NCBI RefSeq assembly: GCF_002979755.1
Contig: NZ_PCPP01000001.1
Span: forward strand, 2,016,665 to 2,080,664
Direction: 5' to 3'
DNA from: Chryseobacterium culicis
GTDB taxonomy: Bacteria > Bacteroidota > Bacteroidia > Flavobacteriales > Weeksellaceae
DNA: 64,000 nt
The first letter of the stretch is position 1, and every line of letters begins with the position of its first letter. Positions 8,215 to 17,370 of this stretch are shown in pieces. The notes under the pieces were generated by a model. The model was not told the origin of the DNA and did no database searches. It saw only the letters and a list, made by a program, of their open reading frames with translations. Position numbers and translations under genes: made by a program.

Positions 8215-10005
8215 ATGAAAAAAATCATTTTATTTTCTGTATTTGCAGGACTTGCCCACGCTCAGGCTCCTGCAGGGTACTATAACTCTGCCAACGGACT
8301 GAGTGGCGCAGCACTGAAAACTGAATTAAGCAGCATTATCTCTAACGGACATATGGATAGAGGTTATAGCGGGCTTTGGACAGCATATAAAACCACTGAT
8401 ATTGATAAGGACTACGAAAATGACGGGACTATCCTTGATATTTATTCAGAAAAACCTGCCGGCGTTGACCCTTATAATTATACTCCGGGAAGTGATCAGT
8501 GCGGTACCTATTCTACTGAAGGAAATTGCTACAACAGAGAGCATATTGTACCTCAAAGTCTTTTCAATCAAGCTTCTCCAATGGTTGCAGATATTCACTT
8601 TATCAGAGCTACAGACGGGAAAGTAAACGGAATGAGAAGTAATTATCCTTTCGGAAAGGTAGGAAGTACTTCTTTTACGTCCCAGAACGGTTCAAAGCTT
8701 GGAACTTCTGCTTCTTCAGGATATTCAGGAACGGTATTTGAGCCGATTGATGAGTTCAAAGGAGATGTGGCACGTATGATTTTCTATTTTGTAACCCGTT
8801 ACCAGAGCAAACTTTCTACGTTTTCATCAGGAAACATGTTAGGAAGTTCTACTTTTCCGGGATTACAGACTTGGGAACTGAATGTTCTTCTGGCATGGCA
8901 TAATCAGGATCCGATTTCTCAGGCTGAGATCAAAAGAAATAATGCTTCATATACTTTTCAGGGGAACAGAAACCCTTTCATAGACAATCCAAATTATGTA
9001 AACCTTATCTGGGGTTCTCAACAGCCTTCAGGTGACACTCAGGCACCTACTACGGCAACAGGTCTGAATGTTTCAGGAAAAACTTCCAGCAGCATTTCTC
9101 TGGCATGGAATGCTTCTACCGATAATGTAGGAGTAACAGCTTATAATGTTTACATGAACGGAAGCCTGCAAACTACAACGAGTTCAACTTCAACAACAAT
9201 TTCAGGGCTTACTCCTTCTACCACTTACAGCTTTTATGTTGTAGCGAAGGATGCAGCAGGAAATTCTTCATCGAACAGTTCTACGGTTTCCGGTACTACC
9301 AATTCTGGAGGCACTACTCCAGGTACCAACTGTGCCAATGAGAATTTTGAAACCATTCCTGCAGCCAGCTCTACTTATTCAACCAAAACATGGAGCAACG
9401 GAGGTATTTCATGGACCGCCACCGATGCCAGAACTGATCAGACTCTTAATAACAAAGCGATTACGGTAAGAAGCGGTTCTTTAACATCAGGCAGCTCTGC
9501 AAACGGTATTGGATCTTTAACAGTCACTACACAGCTTAAGTTTTCCGGAACTAATGGTACTTTTGATGTAAAAGTAAACGGAACTACCGTAGGAACTATT
9601 CCTTACAGTACTTCAGTTACAACGACGACCATTAACAATATCAACGTTTCAGGAAATGTAGTGGTAAGTCTGGTTAATAGTTCTGCAAGTAACAGAGTGG
9701 CTATTGATGATCTTTCATGGACGTGCTATTCAGGATCAAGTGCAAGAATGGCTCAAAATACAGCTGCAGAAACCACTTCCAATAGTTTCAAAATCTCTCC
9801 GAACCCAATCACCAATCAGGAAATTTTTGTGAAAGGAGATCTTCAGAAGGTAAAAAGAGCGGAGATTTATAACCTTCAGGGGAAAACTCTTCAGACGATT
9901 GATCAGCCTTTCAGAAATGGAAACTCTATTAAAACAAGAAATCTTGGTCAGGGAGTTTATATTTTGAAACTGGATCAGGTGACGATGCAGTTCCTTGTAA
10001 AATAA
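8215..10005 (+). CDS. Secreted endonuclease I with FN3 domain and T9SS C-terminal signal
   Basis: This 596-residue multidomain nuclease has a signal peptide (1-16), an endonuclease I (EndA/NucM-type) domain to about 265 with the catalytic motif NCYNREHIVPQSLF (104-117) and DIHFIRATDGKVNGMRSN, and a fibronectin type III domain at about 273-362. A jelly-roll-like segment follows at about 370-505. The type A T9SS sorting domain is at 525-596 (SFKISPNPITNQEIFVKGDL, GVYILKL). It should be exported by Sec, then released or surface-attached by the type IX system, and cut extracellular DNA or RNA. The flanking intergenic regions suggest a single-gene transcript. Confidence 0.93.
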   Translation: MKKIILFSVFAGLAHAQAPAGYYNSANGLSGAALKTELSSIISNGHMDRGYSGLWTAYKTTDIDKDYENDGTILDIYSEKPAGVDPYNYTPGSDQCGTYSTEGNCYNREHIVPQSLFNQASPMVADIHFIRATDGKVNGMRSNYPFGKVGSTSFTSQNGSKLGTSASSGYSGTVFEPIDEFKGDVARMIFYFVTRYQSKLSTFSSGNMLGSSTFPGLQTWELNVLLAWHNQDPISQAEIKRNNASYTFQGNRNPFIDNPNYVNLIWGSQQPSGDTQAPTTATGLNVSGKTSSSISLAWNASTDNVGVTAYNVYMNGSLQTTTSSTSTTISGLTPSTTYSFYVVAKDAAGNSSSNSSTVSGTTNSGGTTPGTNCANENFETIPAASSTYSTKTWSNGGISWTATDARTDQTLNNKAITVRSGSLTSGSSANGIGSLTVTTQLKFSGTNGTFDVKVNGTTVGTIPYSTSVTTTTINNINVSGNVVVSLVNSSASNRVAIDDLSWTCYSGSSARMAQNTAAETTSNSFKISPNPITNQEIFVKGDLQKVKRAEIYNLQGKTLQTIDQPFRNGNSIKTRNLGQGVYILKLDQVTMQFLVK

Positions 10006-10026
10006 TTCAGATATCAACTTTATATA

Positions 10027-10062
10027 AAATGCCGGTCTTCTTTAGACCGGCATTTATTTTTT
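10027..10062 (+). terminator. Terminator after the endonuclease gene
   Basis: AAATGCCGGTCT pairs with AGACCGGCATTT, followed by a T-rich tail, 21 bp after the stop. This is a strong rho-independent terminator. Confidence 0.85.
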
Positions 10063-10210
10063 AAACTCCCGCTGATTTTGCTGATTGATCAGACCTTTTT
10101 AACGCAGAGATTTATTTTTACTATTTTTATTTTAGAGAGCAAAGAGTGATCAGCAAGCTGATTTGATTAAGCGAATGTTCTAATTTCTTTGTTTCTTTTA
10201 TCTTAATTAA

Positions 10211-10930
10211 TTAGTTCAAGGAAATTTTATCCAGATCGGGATATCCTGATCCTTTGAGAAGATCTTTCCATTCTTTATTTTTGAACACGAAAAGATTGCA
10301 GCGGTATTCATCAGGCCTGTTATCTATTTTGGTTTCACAATAGTAATAGAGCATATCTTTGTTTCTCCATATAGCCACTTCCTGTCTCATTTTATTATGA
10401 GTCTGGATGATTTCATTGTCTTTAACTTCTGATTCAAAACCTTCACGAATGGTATCAAATCTGGGTTTCTGAAGTGTTTTGTTTAAATTATCCAGAAGTG
10501 CCGTCTTTTCTTCCTCTGTATAGATATCAAGCTGATACATCCCTAATTCGTCTTCTTTTTCATTGGCGAGAGGGCCAATTTCCTGATCTACTTTTCCAAA
10601 GTGTAAAATTACTTTATTGGTATTTTTATGATTCTTTCCTTCAAGATCTATTCCATTGAAGTGTAATAATTCTTTTGATGAAAAGGCCAGTTTTTCATTT
10701 CCAATCAGGGTCACTTCATTGGTACGAACAGCTTCTTTCTCTGTTGCTCCGGCAGATTTTAAAATTTCATTGATATTTTGTCCCACAGCAACTTTAGCAA
10801 GATTGAAAGGTTCTGTCTGAGTACTCCCTTGTGTTTCAACCAAAGACTCAGTATCTTTATTTTTCTGATGGCCGCATGAAGCAATGGCCAAACAGATCAT
10901 TGGCAGTATTATATATTTCAATCTTTTCAT
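10211..10930 (-). CDS. Lipoprotein of unknown function at the edge of the type VI island
   Basis: The 239-residue protein starts MKRLKYIILPMICLAIASCG, a clear lipoprotein signal with the cysteine at 19. The rest is hydrophilic, with a low-complexity linker after the cysteine (NKDTESLVETQGSTQTEP). I recognise no domain. It is separated by 123 bp from the island operon upstream on the same strand, so it may be the last gene of that transcript or separate. A periplasmic immunity or accessory role is only a guess from position. Confidence 0.75.
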   Translation of the reverse strand: MKRLKYIILPMICLAIASCGHQKNKDTESLVETQGSTQTEPFNLAKVAVGQNINEILKSAGATEKEAVRTNEVTLIGNEKLAFSSKELLHFNGIDLEGKNHKNTNKVILHFGKVDQEIGPLANEKEDELGMYQLDIYTEEEKTALLDNLNKTLQKPRFDTIREGFESEVKDNEIIQTHNKMRQEVAIWRNKDMLYYYCETKIDNRPDEYRCNLFVFKNKEWKDLLKGSGYPDLDKISLN

Positions 10931-11053
10931 AATGTTAGTGTTAGTATGCGGTTATCAATAATAGAACAGAAAAAAAATGATTCAAGTATCCGGAGATGCT
11001 TTTTTATTTATTTTAACTTCAAATTTCTATTTCTTTGCACGAATATAAAACGC

Positions 11054-11827
11054 TTATATTATTTCAAATTCTTCCTTTCCTTCCGGAATATAAAATGAAA
11101 TATCAAGCATCAGTTCTTCTTCTGTTTCCGGGTTTTCCAGATATAAAGCAGATTCTCCGTTTGCCTTTTTTAAAAAAGCGACTTTATTTTCTGCACATAC
11201 AAACATAACGGCATCTTTAGAAACTGGCTGTATTTTAAATCCGGATTTGAAATCTTTTACAAGATCAGTAAAACGTTCTTCTGATTCTGCTTTCGAAAGA
11301 TACATTGAAGCAGCCATATTTTCCTCTCTTTTGGAAATTGATTTTTTATAATCCTCAAATTTATTTTCTCTTATTAATCTTGATATATGATCATAAGCCT
11401 GTTCCAGTTTTTTTCTGTTGTCTTTAATATCCTGCAGATTTCTTCCGTTCTGCCACGCAGACAGCTGATAGGGAACTTCTGCTTTAAAGGAACCCACATG
11501 TTTAATAACCTGTTTCTTTTTATCTTCTATGGCTTCAGACCGATAGTCTCCAAACTGTTGGTCAAAGACAAAATCATGAGCCACATCAAAAAGTTTAATA
11601 TTAAATTTCAATTCTGATTTAGGGTGCAGCTGCAAATCGCCGATATTGGGTAAAATGGTTGCTGATACAGACTGAACACCACTTTTCAGTATGGCAAAAT
11701 TAATCGGAATGTTAGTAGCTACCTGCCCTTCAACATTCATATGAATCACAGGATAATCATTAATCCTTATCTCGAACAAACAGGCTGATGCACTGAAATC
11801 GATCATATAATAGGGTTGTTTTATCAT
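11054..11827 (-). CDS. Hypothetical protein in the type VI island
   Basis: Starting at the ATG at 11827 gives 257 residues. The longer reading frame to 11941 overlaps the upstream gene by 110 bp and begins with sequence unlike a natural N-terminus. The first 120 residues look beta-rich (YYMIDFSASACLFEIRINDY, HMNVEGQVATNIPINFAI). A charged helical stretch follows at about 125-180, and an acidic C-terminus ends PEGKEEFEII. There is no signal peptide. I do not recognise the family. The start is 4 bp after the stop of the membrane protein at 11832, so it is in the same operon as LemA and GIDE. Confidence 0.8.
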   Translation of the reverse strand: MIKQPYYMIDFSASACLFEIRINDYPVIHMNVEGQVATNIPINFAILKSGVQSVSATILPNIGDLQLHPKSELKFNIKLFDVAHDFVFDQQFGDYRSEAIEDKKKQVIKHVGSFKAEVPYQLSAWQNGRNLQDIKDNRKKLEQAYDHISRLIRENKFEDYKKSISKREENMAASMYLSKAESEERFTDLVKDFKSGFKIQPVSKDAVMFVCAENKVAFLKKANGESALYLENPETEEELMLDISFYIPEGKEEFEII

Positions 11828-11831
11828 AATT

Positions 11832-12200
11832 TTAGTTTTTAATGATTTTAGACCAATCGGTAAACATTTTACTGATGGTATTGGTATTGATGATGCTAAA
11901 GCAAAGCATTCCCAGGAGAATAGAGCTCCAGCACCACGCAAGTTTAACTCCGTTTTTGTCTGTTATAAAGAAAAGAATCAGCATAGTGACTGTTCCAAAA
12001 AAGAATGTGAAAAGCAGAGTGTATAGTATGGCCTGAATAATATACATATTGAATTTCAGTTTTCTGAAAACCCAGCCTATGATACTGACCGCCATAATCA
12101 GGCCTATAGGAAGCAGTAATGCCCCGAAAAGAACAATTTCGGGTTTTTCCATCAGTATACTTTCATACCCGAAAAATGTATTAAAACTGAACTCCTTCAT
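11832..12200 (-). CDS. Small integral membrane protein, unknown
   Basis: The 122-residue protein has three likely membrane helices: IVLFGALLLPIGLIMAVSII (about 22-41), AILYTLLFTFFFGTVTMLILFF (in two overlapping parts, about 57-79) and AWCWSSILLGMLCFSII (about 89-105). The first 20 codons overlap the 3' end of the lemA gene by 20 bp, indicating tight co-translation. No family is recognised. Context suggests it works with LemA, the GIDE protein and the 257-residue protein. Confidence 0.8.
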   Translation of the reverse strand: MKEFSFNTFFGYESILMEKPEIVLFGALLLPIGLIMAVSIIGWVFRKLKFNMYIIQAILYTLLFTFFFGTVTMLILFFITDKNGVKLAWCWSSILLGMLCFSIINTNTISKMFTDWSKIIKN

Positions 12201-12741
12201 ATTGTTTTTCCTGATTTGAAACTTCTAATAAGGTTTTGTCTTTATAGCCTAGCATTTTTGCCAGAATAACATTGGGAAATTCATGAATTCCTATATTATA
12301 AAGGCTTACGCTGTCATTGAAAAATTCTCTTCTGTCTGCAATTTTATCTTCCATTCCGGAAACTCTTTTCTGCAGTTCCAAAAAGTTATTATTAGAAAGA
12401 AGGCCCGGATAGTTTTCTGAAACGGCAAAAAAAGATGAGAGTGCTTTTGAGGTCTCGTTTGCAAGTTCCGTTTTTCTGTCAGAATCATTCGTGGTGTTAT
12501 AGAAAGTTCTAAGCTCAGTCAGTTTGGTAAGCAGATCTTTTTCATGATTCATAAACTGTTTGGCAACGTTTACAAGGTTAGGAATTTCATCGGCTCTTTG
12601 TTTTAAAATAACATCTATATTCCCATATGCTTTTTCCACATTGAATTTCAGCATGACAAGTTTATTGTACAAACTGATGAAAAAAGCCAGAATGGCTATG
12701 GTAAGAAATACGGCGATAACGATGGCTACAATTTGATCCAT
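12181..12741 (-). CDS. lemA: LemA family protein
   Basis: The 186-residue length and layout match LemA: one N-terminal membrane helix (IVAIVIAVFLTIAILAFFIS) with a short outside tail, then a long helical domain containing the family motifs VEKAYGNIDVILKQRADEIPNLV and ENYPGLLSNNNFLELQ (each within the residues following position 35 and about 105). The ATG overlaps the GIDE gene stop by one base (TAATG), and the stop overlaps the next gene by 20 bp. LemA function is unknown; it is often linked to membrane stress modules with TPM or GIDE/MULAN domains. Here it is embedded in a VgrG island. Confidence 0.93.
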   Translation of the reverse strand: MDQIVAIVIAVFLTIAILAFFISLYNKLVMLKFNVEKAYGNIDVILKQRADEIPNLVNVAKQFMNHEKDLLTKLTELRTFYNTTNDSDRKTELANETSKALSSFFAVSENYPGLLSNNNFLELQKRVSGMEDKIADRREFFNDSVSLYNIGIHEFPNVILAKMLGYKDKTLLEVSNQEKQYEGVQF

Positions 12742-13391
12742 TATTGTGATAAGATTAAAATCATTACTATAAGTATAACGATACAGGTTACCAGAAATGA
12801 TCTCAACAGAGGCTGGTATTTATTCCAGACTGAAATTCCTGCTGCAGTGGTAATTCCTAAAAGCTTATGACCTGTATCTTTTTTGATAAAGGCTTCACCG
12901 TTTCTGGAATCAGCGGCACCTACCAACAGCATTTCCTGACCAGATTTAAGCAGTGTTTCCTTATATCTTTTCTGTCCGTTATAACTTACATTTGTTTCTT
13001 CGATGAATATCAATTCTATCCCTTCCGGATGTACTTCAATGGTTCCTGTATCATCCTGCATTTGAAAGAGATTACACTGGGTTTCTTTATGAATGGTTGT
13101 ATAAGAATTTTTTCCTTCCTTATCTCTTGTAACATCTTCAATCGTATAATAATATCCTATGCATTCTTCTCTTGCAACAGGTGAAATCAAAGGTTCTTTC
13201 ATAATCAGTTTCCCCTGAATTTCTACCAGTCCCATGGCCACTGATTTTATTTTGGATGTAGGTAATGATGCCTGAATTCTTAAAAATCTTTTTCTAGAAT
13301 TAGGAAGCAGTAAAACAACTGCAATAATAGAAAGTATAACTAACGGTAAATACGTAATTACTTTTTCTGCATAATAATCATAATTATCCAT
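12741..13391 (-). CDS. GIDE/MULAN-domain membrane protein
   Basis: The 216-residue protein starts at the ATG at 13391; the TTG one codon upstream is a weaker choice. It has an N-terminal membrane helix (VITYLPLVILSIIAVVLLL), a central domain with the GIDE/BAM pattern (AMGLVEIQGKL, PLISPVAREECIGYYYTIED, then IEVHPEGIEL) and a C-terminal helix (FLVTCIVILIVMILILS). This is the domain found between the two helices of the human mitochondrial E3 ligase MUL1; bacterial versions lack RING. The coupling TAATG to lemA supports a shared complex. Function in bacteria is unproven. Confidence 0.85.
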   Translation of the reverse strand: MDNYDYYAEKVITYLPLVILSIIAVVLLLPNSRKRFLRIQASLPTSKIKSVAMGLVEIQGKLIMKEPLISPVAREECIGYYYTIEDVTRDKEGKNSYTTIHKETQCNLFQMQDDTGTIEVHPEGIELIFIEETNVSYNGQKRYKETLLKSGQEMLLVGAADSRNGEAFIKKDTGHKLLGITTAAGISVWNKYQPLLRSFLVTCIVILIVMILILSQ

Positions 13392-13404
13392 CAATAAGAG
13401 TGTG

Positions 13405-14004
13405 CTATGGAGTATAAGTTTTTACAAGATGTGCAGCAGCAGTTTCCTGTCCGTCTGCGGTCTTCACCTGATTGTCTACAATATAGAGAACAGAGGAAGT
13501 ATTGGGTTTATTATTGGTGTATTCATAATATTGTACCAGTACCATGGTTTTATCTTTCAGATCCCATAAATAGGCTGCATTTCCCAATATTTTACCTTCA
13601 TTGTTCTTTGCAGGAACTCCGGCAAGAACTTTAGGATTTTTGTATTGTGATTTCAGATAAGCCAAAAGATCATTTCCTGCAGCGGTATCTTCCCATTCTA
13701 TTTTTATTCCTTTTGTAAGTTTTTCTGCAGGATTGTTTATTAATAATCCTACTGTAGAGCTTTTTACGTTATTTTCTTTATGTTCCGGAAAGGAGATATT
13801 CCCGAATTTGTATCCGGCTACATCTTTGGTATACGCAATAGGGAGTGTGGTTACAATTTCTCTTGCCTCTGTCTGATACTTGGTATCTTTTAAAACTTCT
13901 TTATACCCTTTGGAAAAATCTACTTTCTCCAGGTCTGTCTTCTGTTGTGACTGGCATGATACAAACATGATAAAACACAAAATTATTAAAACGATCTTTT
14001 TCAT
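13405..14004 (-). CDS. Lipoprotein, candidate immunity partner of the OmpA-like protein
   Basis: The 199-residue protein has a lipoprotein signal, MKKIVLIILCFIMFVSCQS, with the cysteine at 17. The mature domain is mixed alpha/beta with no motif I recognise. It starts 5 bp after the stop of the 943-residue protein and ends 13 bp before the GIDE gene. Its position directly behind a large candidate effector fits a periplasmic immunity lipoprotein, but this is inference from gene order only. Confidence 0.8.
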   Translation of the reverse strand: MKKIVLIILCFIMFVSCQSQQKTDLEKVDFSKGYKEVLKDTKYQTEAREIVTTLPIAYTKDVAGYKFGNISFPEHKENNVKSSTVGLLINNPAEKLTKGIKIEWEDTAAGNDLLAYLKSQYKNPKVLAGVPAKNNEGKILGNAAYLWDLKDKTMVLVQYYEYTNNKPNTSSVLYIVDNQVKTADGQETAAAHLVKTYTP

Positions 14005-14009
14005 ATTAT

Positions 14010-16841
14010 CTAATTTCTTATTAACGGAATATCGGCACTGAATCCGAAAAGTTCTTCGAGACTTTTGATGACATCAAATTTAGGTACAATTTCGTTAAAT
14101 TTACCTTCTGCGATAATACCTTCGTCTTCCGAACTTCCTTTAAGTTCTGCCGGTTTTTTATTACCTCCTCTAGGTATTTTCTTTTTGGCAGACATTCCTA
14201 CTTTTCCTTTGATCACATATTCAGCATTAAGTCCATCGAATCCTAATTCCGGACGGTAATTTAATCCTTTATCATCAAATTTCACACCATGTCCGAATGT
14301 AATGGAAGCTGATCCCTTACCACTCATCTCAAAATATCCTTCTACTTTAACAATAACAAGATTGGCTTCTGCTTTTGCCCAAACTCCTGCTTTTAATTCA
14401 ATTTTAAGGGTATTTTTTGCTTCTATCTTTCCTTGCTTGTCCCCTTTTTCACTTACGGTGTTGAATGAAAAACCAATTGAAGTTTTGATTTCACTTGAAA
14501 TAACGAGATCAATATAAACATCTGAGCTTAGTTTAGCTCCGAAATCATCATTCCCAAATTCCACCCCTGTGTTCATCTGGTCTTTAATCACTCCGTATAA
14601 TCTCACCGCTCCCGGCGCAGCAGTTCCTCCACTTACCGCTCCGGCAACAAGTCCAACAGCAGTACAGAGAAGGTCAACAGTAACCTCTAATCCTATCAGG
14701 GGTTCTGCATTAAAAGATATATCAACCTTTGTTCCTAATCTTTCTATTTCTGTATTTTTCTGTTTGGCTCTTTCCAGGCACCATTCTCCCTTCAGATTAA
14801 TATTGGGTGGTTTGATGGCAAAAGTTACCGGAAGACCTTTAAATCCAATATTTCTAACTTGTCCTTTGGTTTTGTTGGTAATACCATCAGACATTGCTCC
14901 GAGTGAGCCAAAAAGATCATAGAGCTTTTTAAATTTTGTTTCGTATTCTCCTTTAAGCTCTTTACTTTTCTGAAAATTTCCGCTTCTGTTCTTTTCCCAT
15001 TCACTTTTCAGGCTGAATCCGAATGAAGCATCTTTTTGTTTCCATCTTCTTTCAGCGCCTATTTTACCGGCTTTTGCCTGTAGGTCTTTATGTTTTGCAG
15101 CAGGCTGGTTTTGCCATTTTACGCTAAGCTCGTTGGTAAGATTAACGAAGAAAGTGAGCGTCCATTTAATATCCGGATAAGCCTTGATTAATACAGTGGT
15201 TCTTTTTTCATTACTGAAATACCTGCAGGTATGGGCATGCAGATGGAACTGGTTTGGATTGGCCCACATAGGCCAGATGTACTGTATAGGCATCGTATCA
15301 AATTTGGATAAATCTGAATACACTCCATAATTAAATGAAGGCGTAGTAAAGGTCTTTACGGTGTCTCCTTTATCGATGGCCTGACCTACATCTACGATCA
15401 GGACCTGTTTCTTATGTTTTCCCTTGCTGTCTCTGAAACATTCATTGGTTTGAAAACCTGTAACATCAATCGTTAAGTCTTTCTTCATAGATACACTAGG
15501 CGCTGTTACTTCATAGTTAACAGTCTGGGCATCATGGGCATTGAACACGAATGAGATGTCTACTCTACGGTTGTTTTCGTAGTCTTTTTCATTTTTATAT
15601 TTGATATTATCTCTTCCCTTTTTATCATCTGTAGGATCTACTTCTCCTTTTCCCACAGAGATTATTCTTCTGGGATCTAATCCACCGTCTGCAAAGAATT
15701 TTTTGACAACGTCTGCTCTTCTTTGGGAAAGTCCTTTATTATAATTCTGTTTTCCAATAACACAGGCGTAACCACTCAGGTTCATGGTGGCATCTTTATG
15801 TTCTAAGAGGAATTTGAGAACATTATTCAGAATGGCAACCCCGTCTTTATCTATGACGGTAGAATCAAATTTATAAAAGATTGTTCTCTGAATATGTTCC
15901 TGTAGTGCAGGCGATTGTATTTGTTTTACACCGTTACCATTATCAAAAACTTTAACGGTTGTATTATTAGCCTTACCATCTTTTATTTCACTTTCTGTAA
16001 TCTTAATGACTTCAAACTTACAAGGTTCCAGTCTGACAGAATTTACATCCGGCTTATAAACTTTAGTTGGGGTCTGGTTCTGGGCTCCGTTGGTATTGGT
16101 GGTAACAACTTTATTTTTTACATTCAGATAGATGGCATGAAGATCATCACCTAATTTGTCTTTGATATACTTTTTGGAAGCAACATCTTTTACTTTAACA
16201 TAGAATTCCTCTACATTCTGGATATTGTCTACATAGGCCATCCAGGCAAAGGTATTCTCTATTTTCAGATTTACTTCGCCATCTATGACCTGTACATTGT
16301 TGTAGGTATGGACCTGTTTATCTGCTTTTGCTGTCTGCTGATTCCAGAGTTCGATACTGACTGTATTTCCATTCAGTCCTTCCGTCATCAGATTAAGGTG
16401 TACAATGTGACCGTAGGAAATATATTCGTTCTTTTTATTGTTTTTTATGCTTTTGCTGTTTTTCTGGGTAGACCATTTACTGCTGACAATTTTGGGATCA
16501 CACCAGCCTTTTACATAGATTCCTGTATCATTTTTGGGGTCTCTTACTCCTGACAGGCTGGCTTCAATGTAAAACTGATAGCTTCCACAGTATTGCTTGC
16601 CTATTAAGAATTTATATCCAGTAGCAGAAGTTATCTGATTGATGATAATTTTTTTACTGCTGTTCTGCCTCATCCAGGTCAGCGGTTTCTTTTTGTCTGC
16701 ATCTGTGGTGCCCGGCAGCCATTCGCCCACGCCAAACTGTACCCACTGATCCGGCTTTATAGTAACCCTCTGCCCTAATACAGACATTTTGGGATAATAC
16801 AATCCGCTTACAACTTTTATTTTTTTTACGCCTTTTGCCAT
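14010..16841 (-). CDS. Large OmpA-like domain protein, candidate type VI cargo
   Basis: The protein has 943 residues and no signal peptide. It starts MAKGVKKIKVVSGLYYPKM. The first 300 residues look like repeated beta-sandwich modules (GYKFLIGKQYCGSYQFYIEA and later YYVK-type strands). An OmpA-like peptidoglycan-binding domain spans about 318-431 (FYKFDSTVIDKDG, LSGYACVIGKQNYNKGLSQR, NRRVDISF). The C-terminal half contains a hydrophobic glycine/alanine-rich stretch (LLCTAVGLVAGAVSGG, near 735) and beta-rich repeats. A leaderless OmpA-domain protein beside VgrG and a PAAR-like protein suggests delivery by the type VI machine. The toxic activity, if any, is unknown; pore formation is one option. 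Confidence 0.8.
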   Translation of the reverse strand: MAKGVKKIKVVSGLYYPKMSVLGQRVTIKPDQWVQFGVGEWLPGTTDADKKKPLTWMRQNSSKKIIINQITSATGYKFLIGKQYCGSYQFYIEASLSGVRDPKNDTGIYVKGWCDPKIVSSKWSTQKNSKSIKNNKKNEYISYGHIVHLNLMTEGLNGNTVSIELWNQQTAKADKQVHTYNNVQVIDGEVNLKIENTFAWMAYVDNIQNVEEFYVKVKDVASKKYIKDKLGDDLHAIYLNVKNKVVTTNTNGAQNQTPTKVYKPDVNSVRLEPCKFEVIKITESEIKDGKANNTTVKVFDNGNGVKQIQSPALQEHIQRTIFYKFDSTVIDKDGVAILNNVLKFLLEHKDATMNLSGYACVIGKQNYNKGLSQRRADVVKKFFADGGLDPRRIISVGKGEVDPTDDKKGRDNIKYKNEKDYENNRRVDISFVFNAHDAQTVNYEVTAPSVSMKKDLTIDVTGFQTNECFRDSKGKHKKQVLIVDVGQAIDKGDTVKTFTTPSFNYGVYSDLSKFDTMPIQYIWPMWANPNQFHLHAHTCRYFSNEKRTTVLIKAYPDIKWTLTFFVNLTNELSVKWQNQPAAKHKDLQAKAGKIGAERRWKQKDASFGFSLKSEWEKNRSGNFQKSKELKGEYETKFKKLYDLFGSLGAMSDGITNKTKGQVRNIGFKGLPVTFAIKPPNINLKGEWCLERAKQKNTEIERLGTKVDISFNAEPLIGLEVTVDLLCTAVGLVAGAVSGGTAAPGAVRLYGVIKDQMNTGVEFGNDDFGAKLSSDVYIDLVISSEIKTSIGFSFNTVSEKGDKQGKIEAKNTLKIELKAGVWAKAEANLVIVKVEGYFEMSGKGSASITFGHGVKFDDKGLNYRPELGFDGLNAEYVIKGKVGMSAKKKIPRGGNKKPAELKGSSEDEGIIAEGKFNEIVPKFDVIKSLEELFGFSADIPLIRN

Positions 16842-16852
16842 TGTATTATCAT

Positions 16853-17341
16853 TTAGATTGCACCATCCTGCCCTCCTCCAGAAGGCTGTTCGTTATACAT
16901 TTCTTCGGAATCTACCAACGGATTGATCTGCTGCTGGACATCTTTGTCAGCATTTTTAAAATTCTGCTGGCTGGCTTCTGCTCTCTGCCCATGGTCTATA
17001 ATCTCAATACATGGAGTTCCGGCAATAGCACATACTGCTTTGCTGTCTTCTACGATGATATATCCGCCATTGCTGAGCTGTACTTTATCATAAAACTTCT
17101 GCCATTCTGTAACCATAATTTTGCAGGGAGGAGGAGGGCCACCCATTTTGGTACAGTTTCCGAATGTATTTTTTTCAAATGTGGCGGCTCCAATTTCTTT
17201 CGTGGTAACGATCAGTTTTTTGGAAGCGCTTTTATCATTGGCATATTCTTTTTGGTGTGTAAGTACTTTCAGCTTGTCCGGAACCTGTCCGAACTGGCAT
17301 TTGCATAGGGCGCCCTGTACTACAATATGTTTTTCTGCCAT
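16853..17341 (-). CDS. DUF4280 PAAR-like protein
   Basis: This 162-residue protein matches the DUF4280 family: a start with VVQGALCKCQFGQVPDKLKV, a central GNCTKMGGPPPPCKI with proline and cysteine turns, and the terminal strand AICAIAGTPCIEIIDHGQ (here VCAIAGTPCIEIIDHGQ). DUF4280 proteins are thought to cap contractile-injection spikes in the way PAAR proteins do. The C-terminus (about 125-162) is polar and low in complexity. It lies 29 bp after the LysM protein and 11 bp before the large OmpA-like protein, so it may carry that protein on the spike. Confidence 0.9.
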   Translation of the reverse strand: MAEKHIVVQGALCKCQFGQVPDKLKVLTHQKEYANDKSASKKLIVTTKEIGAATFEKNTFGNCTKMGGPPPPCKIMVTEWQKFYDKVQLSNGGYIIVEDSKAVCAIAGTPCIEIIDHGQRAEASQQNFKNADKDVQQQINPLVDSEEMYNEQPSGGGQDGAI

Positions 17342-17370
17342 ATTAATTTTATCTTTAGTGAAATGGTATT

